From Stentor coeruleus (taxonomy: Eukaryota; Ciliophora; Heterotrichea; Heterotrichida; Stentoridae), in the NCBI GenBank assembly GCA_001970955.1, contig MPUH01000073.1:55509-119508 (forward strand): a stretch of 64,000 nt of DNA. Reading direction: 5' to 3'. Below, piece after piece: positions 31,180 to 44,400 of this stretch. Position 1 is the first letter of the stretch. The number at the start of each line of letters is the position of its first letter. Below the pieces are notes generated by a model, which saw nothing but the letters and a program-made list of their open reading frames with translations, ran no database searches and was not told the origin of the DNA. A program made the position numbers and the translations under genes.

Positions 31180-31855
31180 TTTTTATTATTTCTCCTGTTT
31201 GAGAACTTTTTAATAATGATATTTCTATATAAAATTAGCTTGCTTTCAAAGTTTTGTGCTTTTTTATATGTTTTTAATTAATAATTAGGTTATGTTGTAA
31301 TAAAAAGTGTATAGTGGCGAATTAACGAATATGATTTATTTTATTGTAGGAATAATATGACATTCTGTTATTAGGATATAGATTCAAGTTGCTTAATTTT
31401 TCTAACCAAAATATAAAAAGTCTTTTATCATTTTCTTTCATGAAATATTAGCTTAATTTATCTTACAAAAACTCATACTCTCTCTAATACCTTAAAAAAA
31501 ATTTATATTTTATAATACTCCCGATTATCCATCTTATAAAAAATAAAAACCTAACTTCTTTCGATAATCATAATTTTTTAAATAAACAAGCATAATAAAA
31601 CATAAAATATTATAACTCATCCAAAACTAAAATCTCCAAACTCTTTTTCACTATAAAAATTTTCCTCTAAAATCCAAAAAAAATCTTTAAAACCATCCAA
31701 CATCAAAAATCCCCAAAACCAATATCCAAACATCAAAATTCCTTCTTATCCACCTATCTAAACACTCATCCTATTTATTTTCTCCCAAATCAATAACATT
31801 TTATTTAATACAAATTATTTCTAATGCCCCATACCTACAAATTTAATAAAAAAAA
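31180..31855. other. intergenic, divergent promoters
   Basis: No gene seen. The half nearest SPT16 is very C/A-rich and stop-filled in all frames, with no sign of the missing SPT16 N-terminal lobe. Confidence 0.5.
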
Positions 31856-34545
31856 ATGGAGAGTGCAGAAAAAGCAGGGAAACTCATTGAAAAGCTTTTT
31901 ATCGTTGCAGTAGAAAAAGTTGAAACCATAATCGATGAAGAGCTTCAAGTATCCCATACAACTTTAGCTAAAGAAATAGAATCTTCATTTGCATCAGCAG
32001 TTCGTAAACTTAATATCGCTCCTCAATCATGTAATTTTCTATCAGCCCAAATACAAAGTGGTGGGAAATTTGACCCAAAGTAATTAATATATAGAAAGCT
32101 TAATGATGATACAAATCTTAATGGAGATTTAGTTTTTATATCAATAAGAATATCTGTAGATGTATATGAAGTTCATTGTGTTAGAACTATTATAATAAAC
32201 CCAACTGAAGGTATCAAAAAAGCTTATAATTTTATATATGACATTAGCCAAATTGCGTTAAGTTTACAAAAGGGCACAAGTTTGTCTATGTTTAATCAGA
32301 AACTCAAAATAGCGGCTAATAATAAAGATCAAGAGTTAGCGAAATTGTTATCTGATAGTTTTGGGTATGGGTCTAAAGGGAAATGTATTGAAGAAGTATC
32401 AAAAGATATGACAATCCCTGGAGAAATTTATACTTTGACTTTTGCATTGAATGGACTTGAGGTGTNATTTTGGGTATGGGTCTAAAGGGAAATGTATTGA
32501 AGAAGTATCGAAAGATATGACAATCCCTGGAGAAATTTATACTTTGACTTTTGCATTGAATGGACTTGAGGTGTCTGATGGGTTTAAATCACGTAGTAAA
32601 AGTATTAGTTTGGTTGTTTATGATACTTATTTTATACATGAAATTGGGAATTGTAAACTGNTCTGATGGGTTTAAATCACGTAGTAAAAGTATTAGTTTG
32701 GTTGTTTATGATACTTATTTTATACATGAAATTGGGAATTGTAAACTGTTGACAGAAATAGTTAAAGAGTATCAAGATATCAGCTATAGTTTAGAAGAAG
32801 AGGAGAAATCAGCACCGAAAATCGATATTAAAGAGTTGGAAAACAGGGGGATTTTAAGAAGTTCAAGACTGAGACATCAAGTGAATTCTGAGCAACTAGA
32901 AAAAGATAAAAAAAGAAAAGAACGCCAAAGCCAACTGCGGCAAGAAAAGCAAGAAGAGCTTAGAAGACGTTTTTCTGGTTTTGATACTGAAAACAGAAAA
33001 GGTACTATAAGACAACGTTCTCTATGTGAAGTTATAGCTTATTCCTCAAGAGAAAACTTTCCTGAAGCAGCTAAGAAAAATCAAATTTATATTGACACAA
33101 GACATGAAAGTGTTCTTCTTCCAATACAAGGCCAAATAGTCCCATTCCATGTTTCGACCTTAAAAAACGTTAGTAAAAATGAAGAAGGTAAACATTTTTA
33201 TTTAAGAATCAATTTCATACACCCAGGTGTTGGAATAATAAAAGATTCAAAATATATCCTCCCTGAACTTAAAGATGCGAATAATTTCTATATAAAAGAA
33301 CTAACTTTTAGAAGCAGTAATCCTAGGAACTTAAACTACTCATTTAAAACCTTAAAAGAATTGATTAAAAAAGTTAAGGCAAATGAAGTAGAAGCTAAAG
33401 AAAAAGGTTCACTTGTAGATCAAGAAAAACTTGTTTTGATTAAAGGTAAAAGGCCAACTTTACAAGATGTGACTATAAGGCCGAATATATCTGGGAAGAA
33501 AACACAAGGATCTCTTGAAGGACATCAGAATGGTGTAAGGTTTATGTCAAATAAAGGTGATAAAATTGATATTGTGTATTCAAATATAAAACATGCGATA
33601 TTTCAGCCTGTAGAAAATGAGTTGGTTGTGTTGATTCATTTCAGATTAAGAAATCCGATTATGGTTGCTACAAAAAAAACAGTTGATGTGCAGTTTTATA
33701 CAGAAGCTGGCATACAAAGTGATGATTTGGATATGAGAAGAAGGGCTGGGATGGATTTGGATGAAATTCAAGCTGAAAGTAGGGAAAGGAAATTTAAAGA
33801 GAAACTTAATAAGGAGTTTAAAAACTTTGTCGAGTCTGTACAAGCTATATCTGGAGAAACAGTGGATTTTGATATCCCATATCGTGAACTTGGCTTTCAT
33901 GGGGTTCCTTATAAATCTAATGTACTTATAATGCCTTCAGTTAACTGTTTGGTAAGTTTAATTGATCAGCCTTTTTTTGTTGTAAGTCTCAGTGAAATTG
34001 AAATCGCTCATTTTGAAAGAGTCCAATTCACTCTTAAAAATTTTGATTTGGTGCTTATATTTAAAGATTACTCAATAACACCTATAAGGATTTGCACAAT
34101 CCCAGCTGAGTTTTTAGAATCAATAAAAGATTGGCTTAATGATATAGAAATTATATACAGTGAAAGTTTAAATCCACTTAATTGGGGTAATGTTATTAAA
34201 GAAATCACTAGAGATCTTCAAGGGTTTATTGAAGAAGGAGGCTGGGATTTTTTACAAGAAAGTGAAGATGAAAAAGAATCTGGGTCTGAAGATGAGGAAA
34301 TGGATGTGGATTCTGAGTATAATGAGGATGATATTGGGTCTAGTGATGAAGATGATGAGAGTGAATATAGTGATAATAGTGAAGCTGAAGATGAAGATGA
34401 AGAACCTGAAGCTGATTTTGAAAGTGAGGAAGATTCTGGGTTAGAATGGGATGAACTTGAAGCACAAGCTAAGAAAATGGATGCTAAAAAAAATATTAAG
34501 GCTCCTAAAGACTTGAGGCCTGCTAGCAAAAAAGCTAAAAATTAG
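31856..34545 (+). CDS. SPT16: FACT histone chaperone subunit SPT16, N-terminal lobe absent, broken by two assembly joins
   Basis: Seen: ATG 31856, a 15-nt intron at 32080-32094, then direct repeats around N 32466 and N 32661. Collapsing the repeats restores one frame to TAG 34545 (about 825 aa). Order: aminopeptidase-like lobe (QIQSGGKFDPK), middle domain (RINFIHPGVGI, RPNISGKKTQGSLEGH, FQPVENELVVLIHF, GFHGVPYKSN, HFERVQFTLKNFDLV), WGNVIKEI and GGWDFLQESEDEKE, then an acidic tail and a basic end. Family knowledge: SPT16 with SSRP1 handles nucleosomes during transcription and replication. Relative to about 1,047 aa in human, roughly the first 175 residues have no counterpart. No ATG-led exon upstream supplies them. 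Confidence 0.9.
32359..32574. repeat. 107-bp direct repeat around N 32466 inside SPT16
   Basis: Bases 32359-32465 recur at 32468-32574 with one mismatch (atcaaaag versus atcgaaag). The duplicate protein segment (SKDMTIPGEIYTL) would not be expected in SPT16. Probable contig overlap. Confidence 0.8.
32574..32748. repeat. 87-bp direct repeat around N 32661 inside SPT16
   Basis: Bases 32574-32660 recur at 32662-32748 without visible mismatch. It abuts the previous repeat, so a short contig lay between two joins. Confidence 0.8.
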
Positions 34546-34750
34546 ATAAAATATATTAATTGACTAGATTATTTTCCTATGATGAAGTTTATTTAATATT
34601 ATAGATGTAGTTTTCTAGAAAGTGAATTAGGAAAATAATATTTTCTCAAGATTTAAAAGTTTGACTTAATGCCTTTTCCAATGTCTTTTGTAGTTTTCCT
34701 ATACATATATTATTATCTTATCTGGAAAAAAAATATATTTTTGAAGCAAG

Positions 34751-35860
34751 ATGTCATTAGATTTATTTATGAAAATATCCCCAGAAACTGAAGCGACCCT
34801 AGAGCTCACATGTTCACAAGTCCAAATGCTTAACAGTCTCCTTCCTGGACGTTTTAAAATTGAATACATCGACCAAAGGCCTTATAAAACTGTAAGAACC
34901 ACAAAGCGAAGACCTGAACTCGAGCATTCTGCCCCATGGCCGGTACCAGCTAAAAGACCAATCAGAGAAAAAGAGCCAAGTTTTCTAGCAGGTCAAAGTG
35001 AAGGTTTTAAGAAATGCTATAAACTTATACAAGCATTAAAGCGTTATCCTTTAAGCCATAAGCTTTTGGCGCTAGGTCCCAGTACTAAAAACAATAGTCC
35101 AACTATAAACCAAACAGACCTAAGTCTATCAGAAAACCCTATATTAACCATAGAAAACAATTTTATTACCGGCGAATACCTCAGTGTTTATCATCTAAAA
35201 TCAGACCTAAGAAAAATCATCAGTAATGCTTTTCTTACTCACAGCCAAAATGGAGACGTTTTTATTCAGATTTTCGAACTCAGCAAGTTCTGTGATGCAC
35301 AATTCCAAGGCCTTGACGACTTGGTTTTTAGTGAGAATATAATCCAAGATCTTAAGAAAAACATTGATAAACTCACACAGAATATAAAAGAAGCACAGAG
35401 TAAAATACCTTCAATAAAAGGGTTGAAAGATAAGAAAATGACGAGTAGCGAAAAAAAACAGTTGGTTCAGAGTTTGAGAAAATTAGAACCGAAGTTTTTA
35501 AGTGGGGTATTAAAAATTGTTAGAGGAAGTGATGATGTTGAAGGAGATGAGTTAGAGTTTGATCTTGAGAAATTACCTAGTAAAAAGTGTAGAGAATTGG
35601 AAAAATATATAAAACAATGTTTACAGGTTAAGCAAAATAATAGGAGTTGTAGGAACAATAAAGGTAATGAAGGGTTTAGAAAAGAAGATTCAAGGGTAAG
35701 TATTAAGAAACAACCTGAACCTACTTCAGAAAGTTCTGAAAGCAGCTCGGTGTCAAGTGAAAGCGATGATATGGCTGGTATGCCTATGTTTCCAGATTTT
35801 GCTGAGCATGATTTTAGTGACTTCAGTCAAGGGATTTCTATAGACTATTATCACTATTAA
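34751..35860 (+). CDS. BET-type protein (bromodomain plus NET domain)
   Basis: Seen: 369 aa, ATG 34751, TAA. Residues about 85-200 fit a divergent bromodomain: FKKCYKLIQALKRYPLSHKLL (helix Z), YLSVYHLKSDLRKIISNAF (helices A-B) and GDVFIQIFELSKFCDAQF (helix C). The Asn that binds acetyl-lysine is not obvious (SQNGD is a candidate). Residues about 230-300 fit a NET domain: MTSSEKKQLVQSLRKLEP, LEFDLEKLPSKKCRELEKYI. A Ser-rich acidic tail follows. Family knowledge: BET proteins read acetylated histones and recruit transcription factors. It lies 205 bp after SPT16 on the same strand; both act at transcribed chromatin. Confidence 0.75.
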   Translation: MSLDLFMKISPETEATLELTCSQVQMLNSLLPGRFKIEYIDQRPYKTVRTTKRRPELEHSAPWPVPAKRPIREKEPSFLAGQSEGFKKCYKLIQALKRYPLSHKLLALGPSTKNNSPTINQTDLSLSENPILTIENNFITGEYLSVYHLKSDLRKIISNAFLTHSQNGDVFIQIFELSKFCDAQFQGLDDLVFSENIIQDLKKNIDKLTQNIKEAQSKIPSIKGLKDKKMTSSEKKQLVQSLRKLEPKFLSGVLKIVRGSDDVEGDELEFDLEKLPSKKCRELEKYIKQCLQVKQNNRSCRNNKGNEGFRKEDSRVSIKKQPEPTSESSESSSVSSESDDMAGMPMFPDFAEHDFSDFSQGISIDYYHY

Positions 35861-36941
35861 ATCTTTGTAGAATATTGAGGGTGGAAATGTGTGGGTTTAT
35901 TAGAAAAATTCTCTTTTAAATATGGTTTTGGGTTTTAAGATTCTAGGATGCTAGGATTTAGTTTTTGATGATGGGATTTTTAGAGATGGGGAAACTTTGT
36001 TTGTTATAGATTGGTTTTTAAATATTACTTAAGAAATATATATAAATAGTTTTGTTTTTCATATTTTTCTTTTAAAAGGAATGAGAATATGCTTGTGTTT
36101 GATGTGATTTAAAGATATTCAATCATAAGATTTGAGTTTTTGGTTTTTAGATTGATTTTTATGAAATTTTACGATTGTGTATCGCTAGCTTGCACTCTAT
36201 TGCAAAGATTTAGCTGATTTTATATGCTCTTTTCTGATTAGTTTGATTATAATTGAATTTATTGTTTGTTATTAATCCGAGTTGCGCTATGTTTTTTTTA
36301 ATGTTAAATTTTCTACTCATAACAACAACAACTAACTTTATAAATCCTTTAATAGTTTCCAAAAACTGATTATCAATTCAAAACTATTTCAATACAATCT
36401 TTGATAGCCTAAAAAATAAACTTTATAAACAAAATTATAAATTTCGATTAAATAAATATTTGACAACTTTTATCTCTAAATAGATCTTACAAAATATCTA
36501 ATATCATTAATTCTTGTGATGATATTTTATGTATATAATGTTTATTTAGTATCTATATCATATATTAGAAAGTATATTTTTAAATCAATTAGTTGAAATT
36601 ATATAATAGTGTTATATAAAAATTAAAGCTTTACCTTAAGAATTGAAATAGGAATTATATATATAAAATTTTTGAATATCAAAAGAACAATAAAATGATT
36701 AGTTCAAGAAAAATTAGTGATTAATAGATATCCTTTAGAAATTTTGCTTAATATTGAAAATTATCAAACCCTTAAGAAAATAAGTAATGATGAAGGCTAA
36801 CTTTAAGGATTCAATATTTTTGTGCTTAGAGTTGAATTAAAATTCTAGGATAATGCTAGTTTATAGTTTCATCTGTGTTTTCTTTGAAATCAGATGGGCA
36901 TTTTAGACTCATCTATAGCAATTGAGCTAATAAACCAATAA
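35861..36941. other. intergenic with a weak coding-like trace
   Basis: The left part is a G/T-rich 3' flank. From about 36690 to 36935 one plus frame reads like protein (VQEKLVINRYPLEILLNIEN, then fragments) but holds several TAA/TAG/TGA and has no splice unit to remove them. It could be a relic. No RNA gene recognised. Confidence 0.35.
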
Positions 36942-39900
36942 ATGAATTATGCTTTTGGACCAGATTCCGATGATAAAGAGTGTGAAAATTCTCTCCTTTC
37001 ATTAGAAACAAAATTACCTAGATGGAAAAAATCAGTCTTTAAATTACTTAGTTCCTTACTCCAGCATCAGCTCCCATCAATTTCATCGTTATATTTACTT
37101 TTATTCTACCTTCAAAACTTTATAGTTCTCATCCAAATAGCTTCAATTATATGGACTCATAATCTTTCTATACAAGGTTGGGAAGACTATAAAACTATCT
37201 GGAAAATTTTCGAGTATTCAAGGCTCGATATTGTTTGTGTTGAAGCGGATCTCATTAAGAATTGCATATATGGAGCATATTCTTTCTATTTGTGCTTAAT
37301 AATACTATTACTTATCCTATACTCATACAGCGTTTTAAAAAAATCAGCTCCAAAAAATATAACTCTTTTAACAAGCAAACTGCTTATATTAGCTAACATA
37401 GGGAATAATTCACTTTTTTTGCTTTTAATAATGGCTCTGAAATATTCTTGGCAAAAAACAACCCCTTATGAATACACTAAAACAACATCTCTAGATTTAG
37501 GAACTTTTGGTATTATCATGTGTATTTTATCCTTAGTGATTCTAACTTTTATTTGCTATTATAATACAGTTTTTACTTATGATTGTAAACATGTCAATGC
37601 TAATAACTCTTTATATGGTAAAACTATAAGTAAAATCAATAAGATCGCAATTCTTACAAATTACCTTAGTATTATTCTTTATTGTTTGATTCCTTCGAAT
37701 AATTTTCTTGTGTACCGTGGATTACTTATGATTTTTCATTCGTTGTCAGCGGGAATGTATTGTAGTTATCTACCTTTTTATAATATGAAAGCAAATTTTA
37801 TTCATAGTGCAATTCATGTTTTTGCTGTTGTTTCATGTTTTTTGAATATAATTGGGTATTTTATTGATAGTGTAATTTTTTGCTTGCTTGGGTTAGTGAT
37901 TTTATTCCCTATATCTATTACTATGTGGTACTTTTTTATGAAGTATAGGATTAGTAAGATTAGGATTATTGATGTGAATAATGTAGAGGATATTAAAGAT
38001 TTTGAATTGGTTATGAGGGAGAGGCTTATTAATCCAAAACCGGAAACTGCTGATGATACATTGAAATATTTTAGTGAATTTTCAAGAAAATATTCTGTTA
38101 GTAAGCCTAAAATTCTTTTAGTTTGGCTAGCTAGTTTTTGCTTTTATGCATGTATGAATGAAAAATTAGCTGTGTTAAAACTTAACCCAAAATCAAAAGT
38201 GAAAAGCTCATTAGAAGAAGACTTCCAAGAGTACATTCTCAAAAAGGAAATCATGAAAACTCTAAGCCAATCAGAAGAATACCAACTAATATCAAAACTT
38301 AGTAAATTCGAAAAGCTAAAAAAAATTGATAAAAAAACTTTAGTCACAGCTTTCACTTTCTTAAAAAACATCGTCTTAAAAGGTCCAATTCAATCAAATC
38401 TAGAAAGCCTCATGAAAAAATTCCAAAAAAATCTAAAAAAACTTATGAAACTAAACGCTAAACTAAGTCTCCGATACCAAGATTCCATAATGCTCCTAGA
38501 ATTTTATGCGAATTTTATCGACCACATCCTCGGAGACCGAGAAAGAGCATTTGGTCTAAACTCGCGAAAAAGTAACCTAAACAAATATCAAAAATATAAA
38601 GATGGTAAACAAAGCCCAGCATTCTCCGAAGAAAATCCAATGATCCTTGTAGAAAACACAGGTAAAATAATATACTCTAATACTCATATCCAAAAACTCT
38701 TCAAAGTATCAAGTGTTTATTTTTCAGAAAGATATATTTATACATTATTCCCAGAATCCATACACCTTTTTTCTCATGAACAACTTAAATCATTTGAAGA
38801 TAAAACTTTAAATTCAATAAAATATTTAGATGCTAATATAGGGCTTATAGACTCAAAAGGATATTGGATTGAAACTTCTGTAGTTGCTTTATTAGTATTA
38901 TTATCTCATCCTGTTTATATGTTTGTTTTTAAACCTTTGAATATGCAAAGACAGTCGGTTATTGTTGATAAAAAAGGGATTATTTTAGAAAGAACAGAAG
39001 GGTTTGCTGAGTTTATTGGGAATAATATTGATGTTAGAGGATTTAGTATAGAAAAACTATTGAAAATAAAATTCTCGTATTTGAAAATTAATAAGGTCAC
39101 GGAAATTACTGTTAAAAATGTTATTGTTTTTGTCATGTACAATAAAACTAAAGTTAATAATGTGTTGGTAAGGATAATTTCATTACATAAATCTGAAGAG
39201 AGTTATAAAGAAAGCACAAAAAATATGAATGTAAAATTTATATCAAATATTGAATATAGGACGAAAGTGAGAAAATCTACAGTGTCAGAAAATAAATCAA
39301 TAAACAAAACAAACGAAGAAACTATGCTTTTTGATATGAAGCTTGATAATGATAAATCGACAAGTAATTCTCATTCAATAATTCCTTTGAAAAAAATCAA
39401 TTTATTAAGCAACCAATGCAAAAGGTCTATAAGGTTTTTCAAAATCACATTAATATTATCAGTATTTTTTATATAGATTATCGTAGTTATATTGACAAAT
39501 ATTTCCTTTTTAATATTCGCGAAATTGTCAATAGAAAAAGAACTATCACAAAATGCTCTTGATATCTTAGGTCAAACTATGTATATTATAACATCTTTAG
39601 GCGATATAAGTAGTATGATACAAGTTTTTATACCTAGGAATTTATTAGGGATTCCTTCATGTATGATATTTTTCAATCAGACATATATTCAATTGAAAAA
39701 TATAACTCATTACTATGAACATAATACTGATATGTGGACTCATTGTCTTGATACAAAAGTTTTATTTTCATCAAATATCCCTATAGCTTCTGTTAAAAAC
39801 AATACATATACTTATGAATATATGACTATGTATGATTTTTTACAAGAAACACTTATAAGAGCTGAACATTTTATTAATGAAATCACAGCTGAAACTTATG

Positions 39901-41042
39901 ATATAAATGAAGATGTTCTGTTTTTAGAATTTAATGCATTTGGTAAAGCATCAAAATATATACAAAATGAACTTCAGAATATTGTCACATGTGAAAAAAC
40001 TAGTATTTCTAAACTAATTGAAACTAAAAAAATACTTATAGGCTTTGGGATTGGTATGCTTGCTGTATGTGGAGGCATGCTACTACCTTTTATATTTTAC
40101 ACTCAGAGAAAATTGAATTTGTTATGGAATCAAGTTAAAAAAGCTGCTATAGAAGATTCTACAACTTTTAGAGAACTATGTGTTGAGCGTTTAGAATCTA
40201 CACATAATAGTTTGAATTATATTATTGGTGCAACGACTCAAAACCAAAGAAATCGAGTTGTTTATTTTTCATATCAATACAAGTATTTATGGAGACTTTT
40301 ATTACTTATTATATTTGGTTCTTGTTATTATCTAATCTCAAACTATTACTTTTATGACAATTTTCAATTGTTTTTATATAAAAAACCTGATGTTATTTAC
40401 AATTTAATTTTTGCTAGGACTAGAACAACTTCATTGAATTTTATTATTAAAAATTATGGAGTTCAACAATGGTATATGGACCCTAGGTTTAAATCCCCAA
40501 ACTTTGTCCCTATAACAACGGATTATACTACTGATCTTATAATAACTTCTCGAGAACTTATAAAAAATCTTAATACATTTGTTAAGCCTGGTTTAGATGA
40601 TTTAAGATCGAATTCGCTTTTCAATGTATTTTTTCAACAAGTACAAAGCTCTTCAGGAATCATGAGAACTGGAATTTATGCAGGTATTCTTAATACAATA
40701 ATTGAATCTTTTTATATTGCTTATTCATTAGATCCTTTAGTTTATCAACTTGTAGCGGTTTATTATGAGAATATTGTTCAAATTGGATATCAGATTGAAG
40801 ATACATTAAAAGAAGCTCAGAGTTGGATGAAAACACTTGTAAGACAATATTTGAATATGTATTTGATTTTCGCTGTTGCATTTTCTGTGATTTTGCTTGT
40901 TATTTATGCTGTTTTGTATTATCCTTTTTTATATATGCAAGAAAAAAAAGTTAAGGCTCTGGAATATGTTGCTGAGATTGTGATATCTTCAAATACTGCG
41001 AATTCAAATAAAGCAAATTTGTTAGTTAACGTAAAAGTATAA
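36942..41042 (+). CDS. large multi-pass membrane protein with central PAS-like domain (TmcB-like), copy A
   Basis: Seen: ATG 36942 to TAA 41042, 1,361 aa after removing a 15-nt intron at 39462-39476 (GTATTTTTTATATAG). Six to eight helices lie in residues 60-340. A helical linker with LSQSEEYQLISKLSKFEKL precedes a PAS-like fold near residues 560-670 (NPMILVENTGKIIYSNTHI, LFPESIHLFSHEQLKSF). More helices at about 830-860, 1,050-1,070, 1,125-1,145 and 1,310-1,340 flank an extracellular-type region. Family knowledge: ciliates carry large families of such proteins, often annotated as PAS-domain or tiny-macrocyst-B-like. Function is unknown; sensing through PAS is inference. Copy B lies tail to tail, 384 bp away. 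Confidence 0.72.
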
Positions 41043-41426
41043 GATTAGTTTGAATATTTATGTAATTTGTAGATGTAAGATAAAGATAAATAGTTGTTAT
41101 TGAGTATATTTAATGAATGTGAAAGGAGATATTAAGATGATTATGGATGATGAAATTAAATCATTGTGCTAAAAAAATTTTTGGTGTAATCCAGTTAAAT
41201 ATAGTTAATTTATAGTGATAATTACAAATGAGCATAATAAATCTTATTAGAAGATTTCTATATTTAATCTTTGATATATAATTTATTTACTATACTTACA
41301 AACTTAATTAAATTTCCAACTTAGTAATGAGATTATTATATTTCCAATATATTGAATTTCTAATTAAAATCTTCTAAATTACTTTATATAATAATCTACC
41401 ATAAAACTAAAAAAATTTAACTAATC
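41043..41426. other. intergenic between convergent paralogues
   Basis: 384 bp separate the 3' ends of the paralogues. The composition is AT-rich and no gene or clear inverted repeat is seen. Confidence 0.5.
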
Positions 41427-44400
41427 TTAATTATTTGCTCTTGAAATTACACTTGTGGTTTTATTTGAATTTGAAGTATTCGATGATATAAAAATACTAG
41501 CCACATACTCCAAAGTGCTGACATTTTTTTCTTGAGCATACAAAAAAGGATAGTAAACCACAGCATAAATAATAAGTAAAATTCCTGAAAACACAACAGC
41601 AAACATTAAATACATATCCAAATATATAAAAACTATAGTCTTTATCCATTTTTGAGCTTCTACTAAATTATCTTCAATCTCATTCCCAATTTTTACAATA
41701 TTAGCATAATAATTTCCAATTATGTTAAAAATTGTAAAATCAACTATATGACGATAATCAATTGAGTAACCAATATAAAAAGTTTCAATTATCGTATTAA
41801 GAACACCTGCATAAATCCCAGTCCTCATGATTCCTGTACAATTTTGCACTTGTCTAAAAAGTGTTTTATAAAAAGAATCAGATCTTAATTTTTCGAATTC
41901 AGGCTGGATAATTATTTTTAAGTTTCTTGCAAGTTCATCTGATACTTCTAATAATATTGAAGTATAATCTGTTGAGAGGGGTGCAAAATTTGGTGACATA
42001 AATTGAGGATCTAAGTTAAGCTGATTTAAATCGTAGTTTTTTATTAGAAAATTTAATGTTGGTATTCTAGTTCTAGCCATGATTAAATTGTAGATGAATT
42101 CTGGTTTTTTATCTAAAATGAACTGGAAATTATCATAAAAATAATAGTTTGAGATTAGATAATAGCAAGAACCAAGAATAGCAAGTAAAAAAAGTCTCCA
42201 TAAATACTTGTATTGATATGAAAAATAAACAACTCGATCTTTTTGGTTTTGAGTCGTTATACCAATAGTATAATTCAAACTATTATGTGTAGATTCTAAA
42301 CGTTCAACACATAGTTTTTTAAAAGTTATTGAATCTTCTATTGCAGCTTTTTTAACTTGGTTCCACATCAAATTCATTTTTCTTTGAGTATAAAGTATAA
42401 AAGGTAATAATATAATACTACATATCGCTAGAATACCTATACCAAATCCTATAAGTATTTTTTTAGTTTCAACTAATTTCTTAATATTATGTTTTTCGCA
42501 TACGACAATTGTATTTAATTGATTGTTGATGTATTTAGAAGCTTTTCCAAACGCATTGAACTCTAAAAACAAAACATCTTCATTTATATCATAAGTTTTT
42601 GCTGTGATTTCTTTAGTAAAATGTTCTGATTTTTTAATTGTTTCTAATAAAAAATTGTACATTGTCATATAACTGTAACTATATGTGTTGTTTTTAACAG
42701 AAGATATAGGGATAATTGATGAAAAAAATATATTTGAATCAAAGCAATAAGACCATGTGTTTGTGTTATGTTCATAATAATGAGTAAGGTTTTTTATTTG
42801 ACTAAGTGAGTGATTGAAAAATATCATAGATGGAGGGATTGCTTCTTGGTTTACTGGGATAAAAGATTGAATCATACTACTTATATCGCCTAAGGATGTT
42901 ATAAGATATAAAGTTTCACCTAAGATCTCAAGAGATTTTTGAGAAAGTTCTTCTTCTATTGTGAATTTTGCAAATATTAGAAAGGCTATGTTGGATAGAA
43001 TGACAATGATTATCTGAATAAAAATTACAGAAATGATCAGAGTTATTTTTAAAAATTTTATTGACCTTCTGCATTGATTACTTAAGACGTTAATTTTTTT
43101 CATTGGGACTGTGAAATCAGAAAAACTTGAGGACTTATCGTTTTCGAGTTTTGTATCGAAGAGCAAGGTTTCTTCATTATTTCCACTTGGGTTATTATTT
43201 TCCAATCTCGAGTTTTTTTTTGCTTTTTGTTTATATTCAACACTCTTATCAAATTTTACATTAATTTCATATATACTTTCCTTATAACTTCCTTCATTTT
43301 TATAAAGTATGACTATACGCATTGAAGTATTATTAACTTTTATTTTATTATACGTAGCATATATCACCGAATTCTTAGTATAACTTTCAATATTTTTAAG
43401 TTTTTTCAAATCATCAAGACTTATATTCAAAATATTTTCTATACCAAATCCTCTAACATCCATATTATCCCCAATAAATTCATCAACTCCTTCTGTTCTT
43501 TCTAAAATAATGCCTTTTTTATCAACAATAATTGAATGATTTTGTATATTTAAAGGTCTGAAAATAAACATATAAACAGGATGAGATAATGATACTAATA
43601 AAGCAACTACAGAAGCTTCAATCCAATATCCTTTTGAATCTATAAGCCCTATATTAGCATCTAAATATATTGTTGAATCTAAAGTTTTATTTTCAAATGA
43701 TTTAAGTTGTTCATGAGAAAAAAAATGTAAGGATTCAGGGAATAAAGAATTTATATATAGTTCAGAGAAATAATCATTTGATGATTTGATAAGATTTTTG
43801 ATATGGATGTTTGAGTATATTATTTTACCTGTGTTTTCTACAAGAATCATTGGGTTTTCTTCTGAGAAAACTAGGTTTTGTTTACCGTCTTTGAAATTTT
43901 GGTACTTGTTTAGGTTGTTTTTTCGGGAGTTGAGATAAAATGCTTTTTCTTGATCTCCGAGGATGTAATCGACAAAGTTTGCAAAGAAATTTAGGATCAT
44001 TATAGAGTCTTGGTATTGCATACTTAATTTTGTGTTTAGAAGCATGAGTTTTTTTAGGTTTTTTTTAAAAGTTTTCATGAGGTCTTCAAGATTTGATTGA
44101 ATTGGCCCTTTAAGGACGATGTTTTTAAGAAAGGTAAAAGCTGAAATTAGGGTTTTTTTATCTAACTTTCTAAGTTTTTCAAATTTTCTGAGTTTGGTAA
44201 GAAGCACATATTCTTGAGATTGGCTTAGGGTTTTCATTATTTCCTTTCTTAGAATATATTCTTGAAATTCTTCTTCAAATGAGCCTTTTGATATTGATTT
44301 AGAGTTCAATTTTATTATAGCTAATTTTTCATTCTTGCAAGTATAAAAGTAAAAACTAGCAAACCATACCGCAATAATTTTCGGTTTATTTTCTCCATAG

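Noticed and set aside
34751-35860. PAF1-complex subunit
   Set aside because: First impression from the basic N-terminus; the bromodomain-like helices and NET domain fit BET much better.
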